Positions 7,829-16,351 of a stretch of 50,204 bases of DNA are shown here, one piece after another. Position 1 is the stretch's first letter. Each line of letters begins with the position of its first letter. This DNA is from Thermotogota bacterium ADurb.Bin062 (GTDB lineage Bacteria; Thermotogota; Thermotogae; MWEM01). The DNA is taken from contig MWEM01000018.1 in NCBI GenBank assembly GCA_002071085.1, positions 1 through 50,204 on the forward strand. The letters run 5' to 3'. The notes under the pieces were generated by a model that saw only the letters and a list, made by a program, of their open reading frames with translations, had not been told where the DNA came from and made no database searches. The position numbers and the translations under genes were made by a program.

Positions 7829-8710
7829 CTAAGCGGTTTGTTTCACAATCGGTTTGCCTTTTTTGCGGAAGTAGACGAACAACAAAATACCGACTGCCAT
7901 CAGAATGACACCGGTGACCTGCGCCGCGCGCCACTCTCCCCAGTAAAGGCTGTCCAATCGCAATGACTCTACGAAGATGCGTCCGAGAGAATAAACGATA
8001 AAGTAGAGGGCGGTTGTCTCGCCATGGTTCTTCCTCTTCTTTGCATAAAAGAAGAAGAGGACGCAAAACGTCAGGATATCCCAAGCGCTCTCGTATAAAA
8101 AAGTGGGATGGAAATACTCGAATCCTTCATAACCCGGCATACGGTAGGGAAACGGGATGAACATTTTCCACGGCAAATCGGTCGGGCTGCCGTACGCCTC
8201 ATAGTTGAAGAAGTTGCCCCATCTTCCGATCGCTTGCCCCAGAGGGAGCATCGCCGCCGCGATATCAGTTCCCTGAAAGAGCGTGAAGGAGCAGTTTTTC
8301 CTAAAACGCGTGTAGAGAGCCCCGCCAAGGAGCGCGCCCAGCACACCTCCGTATATCGCCAACCCTCCGTGCCAAGTCATAAAGATTTCAAGAAGATTGT
8401 CTTTGTACAAATCCCATTGGGAGAACACATAATAAAGCCGCGCGCCGGCAATCCCAAAGAAGATGCACACGATAATGGCTTCCGCCATATGCTCCTCATT
8501 CATCCCCTGCTTAACGCCGATGCGGCTTCCGATGATATAGCACAGTATGATCCCCGCGGCAATAACGATCCCGTACCAGTGAATATAGAACGGCCCGATT
8601 TTGAACGCGACAGGATTCAGCTGGATCGAATTGTCGAAGACCCCTTTCACAAAGAAAAAGAGCAACACCAAAGCAACGATGGCGATAATGGCCACAATCC
8701 ACTTTTTCAT
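7829..8710 (-). CDS. lgt: Prolipoprotein diacylglyceryl transferase Lgt
   Basis: Integral membrane enzyme that transfers diacylglycerol from phosphatidylglycerol to the lipobox Cys of prolipoproteins. The 293 aa product has an extra N-terminal hydrophobic segment (residues 4-21), then the core beginning NPVAFKIGPFYIHWYG. The family motifs WHGGLAIYGG and GRWGNFFNYEAYG (the Lgt signature) are intact. Its ATG overlaps the rlmN stop as ATGA, so translation is coupled. Substrates in this window could include the lipoprotein at 34022. The extra N-terminal helix is slightly unusual, but the ATG is the only start consistent with the overlap. Confidence 0.96.
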   Translation of the reverse strand: MKKWIVAIIAIVALVLLFFFVKGVFDNSIQLNPVAFKIGPFYIHWYGIVIAAGIILCYIIGSRIGVKQGMNEEHMAEAIIVCIFFGIAGARLYYVFSQWDLYKDNLLEIFMTWHGGLAIYGGVLGALLGGALYTRFRKNCSFTLFQGTDIAAAMLPLGQAIGRWGNFFNYEAYGSPTDLPWKMFIPFPYRMPGYEGFEYFHPTFLYESAWDILTFCVLFFFYAKKRKNHGETTALYFIVYSLGRIFVESLRLDSLYWGEWRAAQVTGVILMAVGILLFVYFRKKGKPIVKQTA

Positions 8711-9774
8711 CTTTTATCCCCCCTATTTCTTAACTGCCCGCAAGCCCCCTCGATATCCGCGCCTTTCTCCACGCGTTGGACGGCTTCAAACCCATTTTTC
8801 GTCAGAATTGACTGGAAACGCGCCACCTTCTCTTCGCTTGGCCGCCGGTAGGGATCGGCGACCGGATTCACCGGTATCAGGTTGATATTGACCTTCATCC
8901 CTTTCAGTAACGCGCAAAGTTCTTGAGCGGTTTCATCCGATTCATTCACGCCATCAATCAAGATGTACTCGATCGTGACGCGATCCCCGGTGTTTTCAAT
9001 GTACTCGCGCAGTGTGAAGATCAGCTCTTCAACCGGATATTTGTGATTGATCGGCATCAACCGGTCTCGAATCCGATTATTCGGCGCGTGTAGCGAAACG
9101 GAAAGCGTGATGCCGGTTAAAAACGGCGTGCCTTCTTTGATCTCTTTTCCCAACCGTTCGATGCCGGGCACGACACCGGCCGTACTGACCGAGATGCGGC
9201 GTTTGCTGATGCCGAATTGTTTTGGATCGGTCAGGATGTGAATTGCCCGCTTGACTTCCTCGTAGTTCAACAGCGGCTCCCCCATCCCCATAAAAACGAT
9301 GTTGCCGACCTTTTGCGCCGGTTCATCACGGTTGGAACCTGGCCGTCTTTCCATTACCAAAACCTGGCCGATGATCTCATCGCAGGTAAGGTTTCTTTTG
9401 AAACCGCTTCTTCCGGTGGCACAAAAATCACATTTAAGCGCGCATCCGACCTGTGAGGAAATACAGGCTGTGATGCGTTCTTTATGATAGAGAAGGACAG
9501 ACTCGATCGTTTCCGAGTCATTAAGGCCCAAGAGGAACTTCTCGGTCCGATCGATAGAAGAGACCAGATGCTGCACGACTTCCGGGAGAACGAACCCGAT
9601 CTGCGTCCCCAGCAGCCCTTTGATTTCCTGCGGGAGGTTGGTCATGTTTTCCGGTTCGTAAATATGTTTCTGGAAAACCCATTGGTTGATCTGATCCGCG
9701 CGAAAAGCCGGGTAACCCATATTCTTAAGAGTTTCCCGCAGTTCTTCGTTGCCCATGTTCAATAGAGAGTACAA
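8707..9774 (-). CDS. rlmN: Dual-specificity RNA methyltransferase RlmN
   Basis: Radical SAM enzyme that methylates C2 of A2503 in 23S rRNA, and A37 of some tRNAs. The 355 aa product has the CX3CX2C cluster motif within SQVGCALKCDFCATG, and the C-terminal catalytic Cys in IEGACGQLR. The start is TTG at 9774, supported by GGAAGGTG 6 bases upstream; the internal ATG at 9756 has no such site. Only 3 bases separate it from the yqeK stop, and it overlaps lgt by four bases. Length and motifs are complete. Confidence 0.96.
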   Translation of the reverse strand: MYSLLNMGNEELRETLKNMGYPAFRADQINQWVFQKHIYEPENMTNLPQEIKGLLGTQIGFVLPEVVQHLVSSIDRTEKFLLGLNDSETIESVLLYHKERITACISSQVGCALKCDFCATGRSGFKRNLTCDEIIGQVLVMERRPGSNRDEPAQKVGNIVFMGMGEPLLNYEEVKRAIHILTDPKQFGISKRRISVSTAGVVPGIERLGKEIKEGTPFLTGITLSVSLHAPNNRIRDRLMPINHKYPVEELIFTLREYIENTGDRVTIEYILIDGVNESDETAQELCALLKGMKVNINLIPVNPVADPYRRPSEEKVARFQSILTKNGFEAVQRVEKGADIEGACGQLRNRGDKR

Positions 9775-9777
9775 ATT

Positions 9778-10371
9778 TTACACCTTCCAAACCTCGCCGG
9801 TCACGGCGCTGTTCCATGCAGCGACGGTTTCCGGCAATAATAGATATTTTTTTCGTACATAATAGCCGATCTTATGCTCTAACACCTCGTTAAAGCCGTT
9901 CTCATAATCTCGTTCGGCGAGCTTTCGCAGCCGTTTGACTCCCGGATAGTCTCGGGTTTCCTCTAAAGAATCCGCGAGAAAGAGTATCTTTCCGATGTAA
10001 CAGCGAAACGGATATCCGGTGGTGTGGTAAGTGACCGCCTCCACGATGTCAGATAGGAATCCCAGATTTCCCCGCCACCTCTTCAGAAAAAGCCCTGCAA
10101 TTATACCATGATACAGAATCGGCTCTCTTTCGAGGTAAGGATTTCGGGCTATGCCTGACCGGAGCGCCACGCGACGCAAGTATTCCACCGGCCATTCCCG
10201 AAAAAGATCATGCGCCAAAACGCCTATCATAACAGGTTCATAAGGCAATCGGTGTTTGACGCACAATCTGTTGGCATAATCTTCAGAAGCCGAAATATGG
10301 GCCGTTCGTTTTTCCGAAAGGTTCAGGCGGATGAGACGCCTCAGTTCTTTAGCGAGCGTAGCGTATGCCAA
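9778..10371 (-). CDS. yqeK: YqeK-like HD phosphohydrolase (probable Ap4A hydrolase)
   Basis: A 197 aa HD-domain protein resembling YqeK, a symmetrical diadenosine tetraphosphatase that cleaves Ap4A to two ADP. Visible metal ligands are His in RTAHISASEDYA, the HD pair in GVLAHDLFREW, His in YHGIIAG, and His plus Asp in YHTTG and FLADSLEETRDYPG; the last segment is characteristic of YqeK. The TTG start lies 23 bases inside the preceding DUF4139-like gene and has GAGG 9 bases upstream. In many bacteria yqeK sits next to rsfS/nadD; here it is linked to rlmN. The family assignment is good, and the substrate is inferred from family. Confidence 0.82.
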   Translation of the reverse strand: MAYATLAKELRRLIRLNLSEKRTAHISASEDYANRLCVKHRLPYEPVMIGVLAHDLFREWPVEYLRRVALRSGIARNPYLEREPILYHGIIAGLFLKRWRGNLGFLSDIVEAVTYHTTGYPFRCYIGKILFLADSLEETRDYPGVKRLRKLAERDYENGFNEVLEHKIGYYVRKKYLLLPETVAAWNSAVTGEVWKV

Positions 10372-11623
10372 ATATGACTACCTCTTCAGCCTTTGGAGCC
10401 ACCTCCACGAGAGTGAACAACTGGTTGGCTTTCGTTCTTTCGATGCGCTTGTCGCTTAACCACAAGACTGAATCATCAGGAACACTCGTATAAGTGTAGG
10501 CTTTCAAAGGTTTTTCAGTGTAGTTTTTAACGGTGAGCCGGTATCGGCGAATCGACTCTTTTCCCTCTTCACGAGACTCGATTAGCTCGAACTTGCCCTG
10601 CAATTCGACGGTCCGCCCGATCGCGATATCGACCGTATCGCCGATCGGTTTGTCGGAAAGGGCCGACTCGCCGATCAAAACGGTATCAAACGCTCTTTTC
10701 TGGTAGACGCTGACTGTCCCGGCTGGTACCGCCTTGGTCAGCTCTTCCATATGGATCGTTTGATTTAACGCCCTGAAGGCGCTCTCGTTCGTGTAGTAGG
10801 TACTGGAGAAAGTATAACGCTTTTCGTAAGGTTGTCTGAATTCCAAGAAACGGTAGTAAGTGGATTGTTCTCCCGAAAAATCAAATACGCCGGGAACCGG
10901 GTACAAGACGTAACCTGAGAAATCGGACGCACCCCCTCCAAATGAGGCTTCTTTCTCCTCCGCGAGATAGAATTGGGCACGCGGAGCAGCAGGCACCGCA
11001 TAGTCGTTCTGACTGACCCGATTGATCTGTCCTGAGAAGAGGATCAGATTGTCCGTATGGATCGTTTCGCGTAAAGCGTTGGCGATCTTCAAAGTTCCCC
11101 TCAAGGTCGCCGCGTCTTCTTCGAGGTGCAGCGCATAGAAAGCTTCCCATCCTAATCCTTGGAGCTGGTAGGACACTTTCGCGCGCGCCACGTTTTCATC
11201 AAACCGAACGGACATCTTCGGCTCCGTGTTGATGCGGGGCAATGAGGCAAAGACCGGTGTCCCGTTGAGGGGTTTGAATATTCCGCCGGGGCCTTTCAGA
11301 AGGACCGGTTCCGCGCAAACCAGCGTATACGCCCCTTTCGTCCCATCGGCGAACAGCCAGGTGATCTCATGCCCTTCCCAATCTTTGAGCAGCCTATCCA
11401 CCACGTACATTTCGGCTCCCATATAGAAGGCGCTTTCATAGGCCGGAATCGTCGCGAAGGTATCCGTGAGGATACCGCTTAACACGTTGATTTCGGCGGA
11501 ACGGCCGTTGATCTCTTCTTCTACGCCGATATAGGCCAACTGATTGGGGTAGATAACCAAGAAATTGGAAAACCCCGGTACCGCACAAATTAAGGCCAAC
11601 AAACTAATCATCGCATACTTCAT
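10349..11623 (-). CDS. Exported DUF4139-like protein
   Basis: A 424 aa protein with an N-terminal signal peptide (MKYAMISLLALICAVPGFS) and no lipobox or later membrane helix, so it is probably secreted or periplasmic. The beta-rich body resembles DUF4139-type proteins: an aromatic region LQGLGWEAFYALHL, then a C-terminal part with AGTVSVYQK and a VDIAIGRTVELQG strand. ATG 11623 is chosen because it forms an ATGA overlap with the GlpP-like gene and is preceded by AGAGGTG. Its 3' end overlaps yqeK. The function of this family is not established; a role at the envelope is inference. Confidence 0.7.
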   Translation of the reverse strand: MKYAMISLLALICAVPGFSNFLVIYPNQLAYIGVEEEINGRSAEINVLSGILTDTFATIPAYESAFYMGAEMYVVDRLLKDWEGHEITWLFADGTKGAYTLVCAEPVLLKGPGGIFKPLNGTPVFASLPRINTEPKMSVRFDENVARAKVSYQLQGLGWEAFYALHLEEDAATLRGTLKIANALRETIHTDNLILFSGQINRVSQNDYAVPAAPRAQFYLAEEKEASFGGGASDFSGYVLYPVPGVFDFSGEQSTYYRFLEFRQPYEKRYTFSSTYYTNESAFRALNQTIHMEELTKAVPAGTVSVYQKRAFDTVLIGESALSDKPIGDTVDIAIGRTVELQGKFELIESREEGKESIRRYRLTVKNYTEKPLKAYTYTSVPDDSVLWLSDKRIERTKANQLFTLVEVAPKAEEVVIFGIRYAR

Positions 11624-12210
11624 CTTGACACCTCTCTTTCGATGTTTTGGTATTGGTCCCATAATGCTTCAGAACTGCTGGAGACTGCTTGCGCTCCGCT
11701 TCTGATAAGAAATTTCGCCTCTTGGACGTCATCGACTAAACCGGCAGAAATACAGACGGGAAACGGCTGAATCTGCTTTTCTCGTAAATACGCGATCACT
11801 TTTGGAAAAGCGCATCCGGGAAGTATTTCGATGATATCGGGCCGATAGGATAGGATCGTTTCGTGAAGATGGCACAAAGCGCTCGAATCGAGAGCGAATG
11901 ACCTTAGGACAGCGGGGTAGGCGTACTTCTTCGCCACTTCGATCAGCCGGGGTTTCACGGTAATGATCCCGTCCAACCCCTGGAGTTTTAGAAAGCGGAA
12001 ACCGTACTCATCTCCGGAAAGGCCATCAACAAAGTCAATGTCGACGAACACCCGGAAGGACATTTTTTTGTATGCTTTTATTTGACCTTGGACGCTGATC
12101 AAGTCTGTTTTGAGGATGAAGACCGTATTGCCTTTGTAGCGCCGGATTCTTTCGATGTCGGTTTTCGAGTCCCAAACGGCCGCGATTAACGGAGGAAAAT
12201 CAATCTTCAT
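11620..12210 (-). CDS. GlpP-family glycerol-3-phosphate responsive antiterminator-like protein
   Basis: A 196 aa TIM-barrel protein of the GlpP family. In Bacillus, GlpP binds glycerol-3-phosphate and prevents termination in glp leader RNAs. Family motifs seen are FVDIDFVDGLSGDEYGF, DGIITVKPRLIEVAKK, DIIEILPG near residues 130-137, SAGLVDDVQEA, and the C-terminal GAQAVSSSSEALW. It overlaps the upstream HD-GYP gene by 11 bases and the DUF4139-like gene by 4. No glp gene or obvious leader terminator target is nearby, so whether it is an RNA-binding antiterminator here is open. Confidence 0.85.
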   Translation of the reverse strand: MKIDFPPLIAAVWDSKTDIERIRRYKGNTVFILKTDLISVQGQIKAYKKMSFRVFVDIDFVDGLSGDEYGFRFLKLQGLDGIITVKPRLIEVAKKYAYPAVLRSFALDSSALCHLHETILSYRPDIIEILPGCAFPKVIAYLREKQIQPFPVCISAGLVDDVQEAKFLIRSGAQAVSSSSEALWDQYQNIEREVSR

Positions 12211-13090
12211 CTTTTTCGAATAAAATGAACTTAACGAACTCTGAGGCGATTTCGGGATCGAAGAAACGTCCGTGATCCTCGCGTATAACGCGCAAGGCTT
12301 CTGTCTGAGACATCACGCCTGTCGAAAACTCAGAATCAACGGTATTCAGAGCGTTGTCATACCAATTGATGATCGAAAGAACACGCACCCAATAAGGAAT
12401 CTGGTCTCCTTTCAAATGATCCGGGAAGCCTTTTCCGTCGTAGCGTTCGTGATGGTGCCTCACAAAGGGTAAGAAATCGTTCAGAACCTCCAAGGTGGAG
12501 ATAAAGATGCTACCCGCCACGGTATGGTCCTGGCCGGTGTCTTCGAAGATTCGCAAACGAGTCGGTGAATACAGCATCAGTTGCTCCAGACCGATCCTTC
12601 CTACATCATGCAGCATCCCGTACCTTAAAAAAAGATTCTCGTCGATTTCGGGCAACCCCAGCGCCTTCGCAAAGGCTAAGAAACGACGCGCCACGCGTTG
12701 TGAGTGGCTATACCCGCGCGCGTCTTCCACTTCCATCAAAACAACCAATGGCTCCAATACCGAGATCAACCGTTTTCTGACGGATTGAGTCGAACAGAAA
12801 AACGGGAATTCTTTGTTCGCTTTTTCAAACGCCCAATTCATTGCCAAGATGACATTTTCTTTCTGTGCCGGGTCATATACCTGGAAAACCCGATCTTGAT
12901 TGATGTACCCTTCGATCGCGTCCTCGAAAAAATAAAGGGCGACTCCCTGGAAGTCTTCTTTCCGATCGCTGATCAGTAGATTATCGGGTAAAGCGGCGTA
13001 TAGGGAATACTGACGGATATACTCCTCCAACTCTGTCCGCAAAGGGGTCTTTTCTACCTTCAGGATTCTTTGCAAACGTTCTTTGTCCAC
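12200..13090 (-). CDS. HD-GYP domain protein (1)
   Basis: A 296 aa soluble protein with a C-terminal HD-GYP-type domain, the family of cyclic-di-GMP phosphodiesterases. Residues about 1-115 are a helical N-terminal region I do not recognise. The HD motif is LHDVGRIG (canonical HDxGK reads HDVGR), followed by His in GQDHTVAGS and the signature HHHERYDGKGFP. Metal ligands are therefore kept and Lys is replaced by Arg. The start is GTG. It is 22 bases after the M50 protease stop. No GGDEF protein is present in the window. Enzyme activity is likely but unproven. Confidence 0.85.
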   Translation of the reverse strand: MDKERLQRILKVEKTPLRTELEEYIRQYSLYAALPDNLLISDRKEDFQGVALYFFEDAIEGYINQDRVFQVYDPAQKENVILAMNWAFEKANKEFPFFCSTQSVRKRLISVLEPLVVLMEVEDARGYSHSQRVARRFLAFAKALGLPEIDENLFLRYGMLHDVGRIGLEQLMLYSPTRLRIFEDTGQDHTVAGSIFISTLEVLNDFLPFVRHHHERYDGKGFPDHLKGDQIPYWVRVLSIINWYDNALNTVDSEFSTGVMSQTEALRVIREDHGRFFDPEIASEFVKFILFEKDED

Positions 13091-13112
13091 AGTCCAATCC
13101 CCATTTCGGCCC

Positions 13113-13793
13113 TCAAGGCCACAAAGTCGAAAATTGTATCAATAGTCGTTGGAAAAAGTCGACGACTGGATTCATGATATTCCCCGCCAAACCTGAAACG
13201 ACCAAAAACAAGAGGATCACGATCCCGTATACTTGATATCCAACAACTTTCTTCATATGTTTGGACGTGTAAAAGGCTGTCCATAGGTTCGCGGCGTCCA
13301 ACGGCATAATTGGAAACAGATTAAAGATAAAAATGACAAAGTTTGTTACCATGAAAAAACCCATCAAATCAGAGAGATATCGTGTGAGTAGTATTCCCTG
13401 ACTGGCATCGGGGTTAAAAAAATAGCTGAATCGATGCAAACCGAAAAAATAATAGACCAAGCCGGTAATGAACCCCAGCACTAAACTAAACAAAGGGCCC
13501 GAGAAGGTGATGACCAAAATATCCCGTTTTCTTTTCAGCTTGACCGCATTGATCGGAATCGGGCGCGACCACCCATATCCGAACAGGAAAAATACGATTA
13601 TACCGATAGGATCCAAATGTTTAAACGGATTCGGCGTGGCTCTTCCTAAAAGGATCGGGGTGTTGTCACCGAGCGCTACGGCCGCCCTCGCGTGCGCCCA
13701 CTCGTGCAAGCCCAGAGCGAAAATCACTGCCGGTATTCTTGTGACAAATGCCCTTAGAAACCGGATCCACTCAAAGGGTTCGCCGAAAAACAC
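13113..13793 (-). CDS. Site-2 protease family (M50) membrane metalloprotease
   Basis: A 226 aa membrane protein of the M50 site-2 protease family, which cleaves within or near membranes. The zinc motif HEWAH is at residues 30-34 (GLHEWAHARAAVALGD), in the first hydrophobic region. The second motif, in the place of NPDG, is FPIMPLDAAN near residues 165-175, keeping the metal-ligand Asp. About five hydrophobic segments are seen. No PDZ domain is present, so it is the short form. The GTG start is 16 bases past the deaminase stop and has only a weak Shine-Dalgarno. The substrate is unknown. Confidence 0.88.
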   Translation of the reverse strand: MFFGEPFEWIRFLRAFVTRIPAVIFALGLHEWAHARAAVALGDNTPILLGRATPNPFKHLDPIGIIVFFLFGYGWSRPIPINAVKLKRKRDILVITFSGPLFSLVLGFITGLVYYFFGLHRFSYFFNPDASQGILLTRYLSDLMGFFMVTNFVIFIFNLFPIMPLDAANLWTAFYTSKHMKKVVGYQVYGIVILLFLVVSGLAGNIMNPVVDFFQRLLIQFSTLWP

Positions 13794-13809
13794 GGGAGCA
13801 GCCCCATTC

Positions 13810-15120
13810 TCAGTCCGTGTTGATGCGTTCGGACATCCGGTTGATTTCGAGGATCACCCGTCTCGCGTCGACAGTCGGATAATCTTCGGGAGAGAAAGTG
13901 TCCCCTCCGGATCTCTCCGGGCGACGCAAGTAAACCCAGCGGCCATTTACCATCGTTCCGAGAACGTCTTTTGCCGCAGCGCTGTAAACCAGGTACGAAA
14001 AGAGCTTCGCGGAAGCGTCGCTTCCTTCGAAAGAAAACGGATGGTAGTTGACGTCTTCCATGCTGATCAAAGCCAAGTCCGCGTCGCTTCCCGCGCTTAT
14101 CGAACCGGAACCCGGGAAACCCAGATAGCGATACCCGTATTCGGTTGCCATTCTGAAAGCGTCTTTCGCCGGATAGACGGTCGGATCACCTGAGATGCCT
14201 TTTTGCACCAATGCGGTCAGTAGCATCTCACGCCAGATATCAAGCGCGTTATTGCTGGCGACGCTATCCGTTCCGAGAATGACCGGCATTCCCGCTTCCT
14301 TGAACAAAGAGAGGGGAGCGACACCATTCGCGAGCTTCAAATTTGAGGAAGGATTGTGCAGAACGATCGCTTTCGATCCCTTCATCAGCGCAATCTCTCG
14401 CTCTTCCAAGTGAACGCAATGGGCCATATAGCACGGGACTTCGAAGAGGCCGGTGCGTGCCAGCGATTCGATGGTGTAGAGCTCGCGTTCCCGTTTCGAT
14501 TCGCGTATATGAATATGAACGAAGGTATCGACTTCTTTGGCGATCCCGACAATTCGGCTGATATACGCATCGGAGCACGTATAAGGCGCGTGCGGACCGA
14601 ATCCCACTCGGATCCGGTTCTGATATCCGTGCCACTTCTCAAAGGCTCTCCGGTTTTCCTCCGCTCTTCCATTCTCGCCGCCCTGATCGACCAAACCGCG
14701 GCAAACGCACCCTTTCATCCCGAAATCCGCAATCGCCTGACACACGCGGTCTGGATACATATACATATCGTTGAACAGGGCGATACCGTAGCGCGCCATC
14801 TCCATTTGCGAGAAAAGCGCCCCCCAGTAAACGTCTTCCGGCGTTAGTCGGTCCTCTCGAGGTAAAATGTGATTGAAAAGCCATTCTTCAAAAGAGCTGT
14901 CATCCGCCACTCCCCGCAAAAAAGCCATTCCGGTATGGGTATGGGCATTGACAAGCGCCGGTATCGCCAAAATACGCCGATCACCGAAAGCGATCCTTTC
15001 AGAGTCTTGCGTTTCGGGATCATGTTTGGAGACCTTAACGATCTTCCCTTCTTTTATGAACAGGTCTTGATTTATTAATATTTTGTCTCCACTCAATACT
15101 GTTACGTTTTGTATAATCAT
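13810..15120 (-). CDS. mtaD: 5-methylthioadenosine/S-adenosylhomocysteine deaminase (amidohydrolase)
   Basis: Zinc amidohydrolase that deaminates methylthioadenosine and S-adenosylhomocysteine (the TM0936 type of Thermotoga). The 436 aa product has HTH metal ligands in NAHTHTGM (His60, His62), GFGPHAPYTCSD, VHIHIRES, His in MAHCVHLEE, and the Asp ligand in LGTDSVASNN. These match the MTA/SAH deaminase subgroup better than guanine deaminase or chlorohydrolases. The ATG is 3 bases after the upstream small gene's stop, so it is cotranscribed. It would feed MTA and SAH into purine salvage, possibly together with the phosphorylase at 35783. Exact substrate range is inferred. Confidence 0.87.
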   Translation of the reverse strand: MIIQNVTVLSGDKILINQDLFIKEGKIVKVSKHDPETQDSERIAFGDRRILAIPALVNAHTHTGMAFLRGVADDSSFEEWLFNHILPREDRLTPEDVYWGALFSQMEMARYGIALFNDMYMYPDRVCQAIADFGMKGCVCRGLVDQGGENGRAEENRRAFEKWHGYQNRIRVGFGPHAPYTCSDAYISRIVGIAKEVDTFVHIHIRESKRERELYTIESLARTGLFEVPCYMAHCVHLEEREIALMKGSKAIVLHNPSSNLKLANGVAPLSLFKEAGMPVILGTDSVASNNALDIWREMLLTALVQKGISGDPTVYPAKDAFRMATEYGYRYLGFPGSGSISAGSDADLALISMEDVNYHPFSFEGSDASAKLFSYLVYSAAAKDVLGTMVNGRWVYLRRPERSGGDTFSPEDYPTVDARRVILEINRMSERINTD

Positions 15121-15123
15121 AAC

Positions 15124-15474
15124 TTATCCTTCCGAAGAAAAGTTCCGTTGAGGTCTGATTTCCTCCACGACTTTGAGATAACCGTTCTTCATCGCTTGTT
15201 TTCCTCTTTTAATCCCCGAGAACTCCTTAAAGTATTGGGAACTCTTTTCTTCCAGCATTTGTTGAACAACGATATCGACTTCCTTGATTTTCCTGAGCAA
15301 GGCGATTTCACGTTCCGTGTAGTTTCTTTTCACGGAAAAAAACTGCCGCAGCAACTCTCCCCTTTCATCAATCAAGGGCCGTATCTTTTCGATTTCCTCA
15401 AAGTCTATACTGTTAAGATAGACCTCGATATTTACGGATTTCTCCAAAATGGTTTCAAGCAGTTTTTCTTCCAT
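15124..15474 (-). CDS. Small coiled-coil protein, FliT-like
   Basis: A 116 aa, strongly charged, all-helical protein with no signal or membrane segment. The pattern IDERGELLRQ near residues 35-44, a central long helix, and RGKQAMKNGY near the C-terminus resemble FliT/FlgN-type flagellar export chaperones, which have a similar size and layout. This is a weak, pattern-based resemblance. ATG 15474 is chosen over the adjacent GTG because of spacing to GAGG. It sits between the L9-N/NYN gene (91 base gap) and mtaD (3 base gap), which does not itself suggest flagella. It could equally be an unrelated helical protein. Confidence 0.55.
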   Translation of the reverse strand: MEEKLLETILEKSVNIEVYLNSIDFEEIEKIRPLIDERGELLRQFFSVKRNYTEREIALLRKIKEVDIVVQQMLEEKSSQYFKEFSGIKRGKQAMKNGYLKVVEEIRPQRNFSSEG

Positions 15475-15568
15475 CACATAACCTCTATTTTACCTTATTT
15501 GCGGAAAAGAATCCAACATCTGAAGAAAGCGTGATTAGCCGTATCGTCGAAGATCTTGTCGATTACTT

Positions 15569-16336
15569 TTACAGACTGATACGGATATACCCTTCCGTGA
15601 AGAATTCTTTAAACCGGTCGTTCGAAAGGATATAGGGCGTTTTCAGCGACTTCGCCGTCTCGAAAACCTCTCGATCGGCATAATCGACCACCTTAACCCC
15701 GGCGTATCGGCAAAACTCATCGAAGATCTTCTTCTCACCCCACTTCAACACGCGTCGAAATGACCGATCGAAGACCCATAGAAGCGGGAAATAGAACTGG
15801 TCGGAGCGTTTGGCGATGTAATAGTATACTTCAAAGAGGCCGGATACCGAAGGTTCTCCCGATAGCCACCCCACGTTGCTGCCGTCGACGATGATCGGTT
15901 TTCTCACCTTTCTGGACGCCAAGCTCTGTAAATACTCCAAAGTCGCCAAATAGCGGTGTTTGGCGTATTCAATCTTGACGTAGATATTTCCCTGTGGTAA
16001 CAGACGCAATCGGCCGGGTTCCACCCACTCCCAACTCACTGATTGTATCGGCAAATCCGGGGTAGTTTTTAAGAAGAAACGCATGGGCGGCAACCTGAGT
16101 TCTCTCATCGAAGCTTCAAATCCGCCGGTTTTCAGGTCGCCCAATTTGAGCATCGGGCGGATTTTCGGAGACGGTGGCCCAGAGGGTTCATAAACGGTAG
16201 TGATGGGGACGATGACGGCAATTTTTTCCGGTAGAAGGTATTGGTCGGCGTATTTTTTCGTGACGACGTGAACGGTTCCTTCTTTGCCTAAGACGGGGAA
16301 GTCTTTAAGGAGTCGAATGCATACTCTGGCGGACAC
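15569..16336 (-). CDS. Fusion of ribosomal protein L9-like N-terminal domain and NYN (Zc3h12a-like) nuclease
   Basis: A 255 aa protein with two recognisable parts. Residues 4-42 resemble the 23S rRNA-binding N-terminal domain of ribosomal protein L9: LLKDF (9-13), LGKEG (16-20) and YADQYLLPEKIAV (29-41). Residues 146-255 resemble NYN/Zc3h12a-type ribonucleases: IIVDGSNV with Asp151 and Asn154, VFD ending at Asp190, and ILSNDRFKEF with Asp240. Residues 45-145 are unassigned. It starts at GTG 16336, 15 bases past the phosphodiesterase stop. It is too short and too different to be L9 itself. A nuclease brought to rRNA or ribosomes is a reasonable inference; no function is established from the sequence. 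Confidence 0.78.
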   Translation of the reverse strand: MSARVCIRLLKDFPVLGKEGTVHVVTKKYADQYLLPEKIAVIVPITTVYEPSGPPSPKIRPMLKLGDLKTGGFEASMRELRLPPMRFFLKTTPDLPIQSVSWEWVEPGRLRLLPQGNIYVKIEYAKHRYLATLEYLQSLASRKVRKPIIVDGSNVGWLSGEPSVSGLFEVYYYIAKRSDQFYFPLLWVFDRSFRRVLKWGEKKIFDEFCRYAGVKVVDYADREVFETAKSLKTPYILSNDRFKEFFTEGYIRISL

Positions 16337-16351
16337 GGCGATTCTGGCCTC

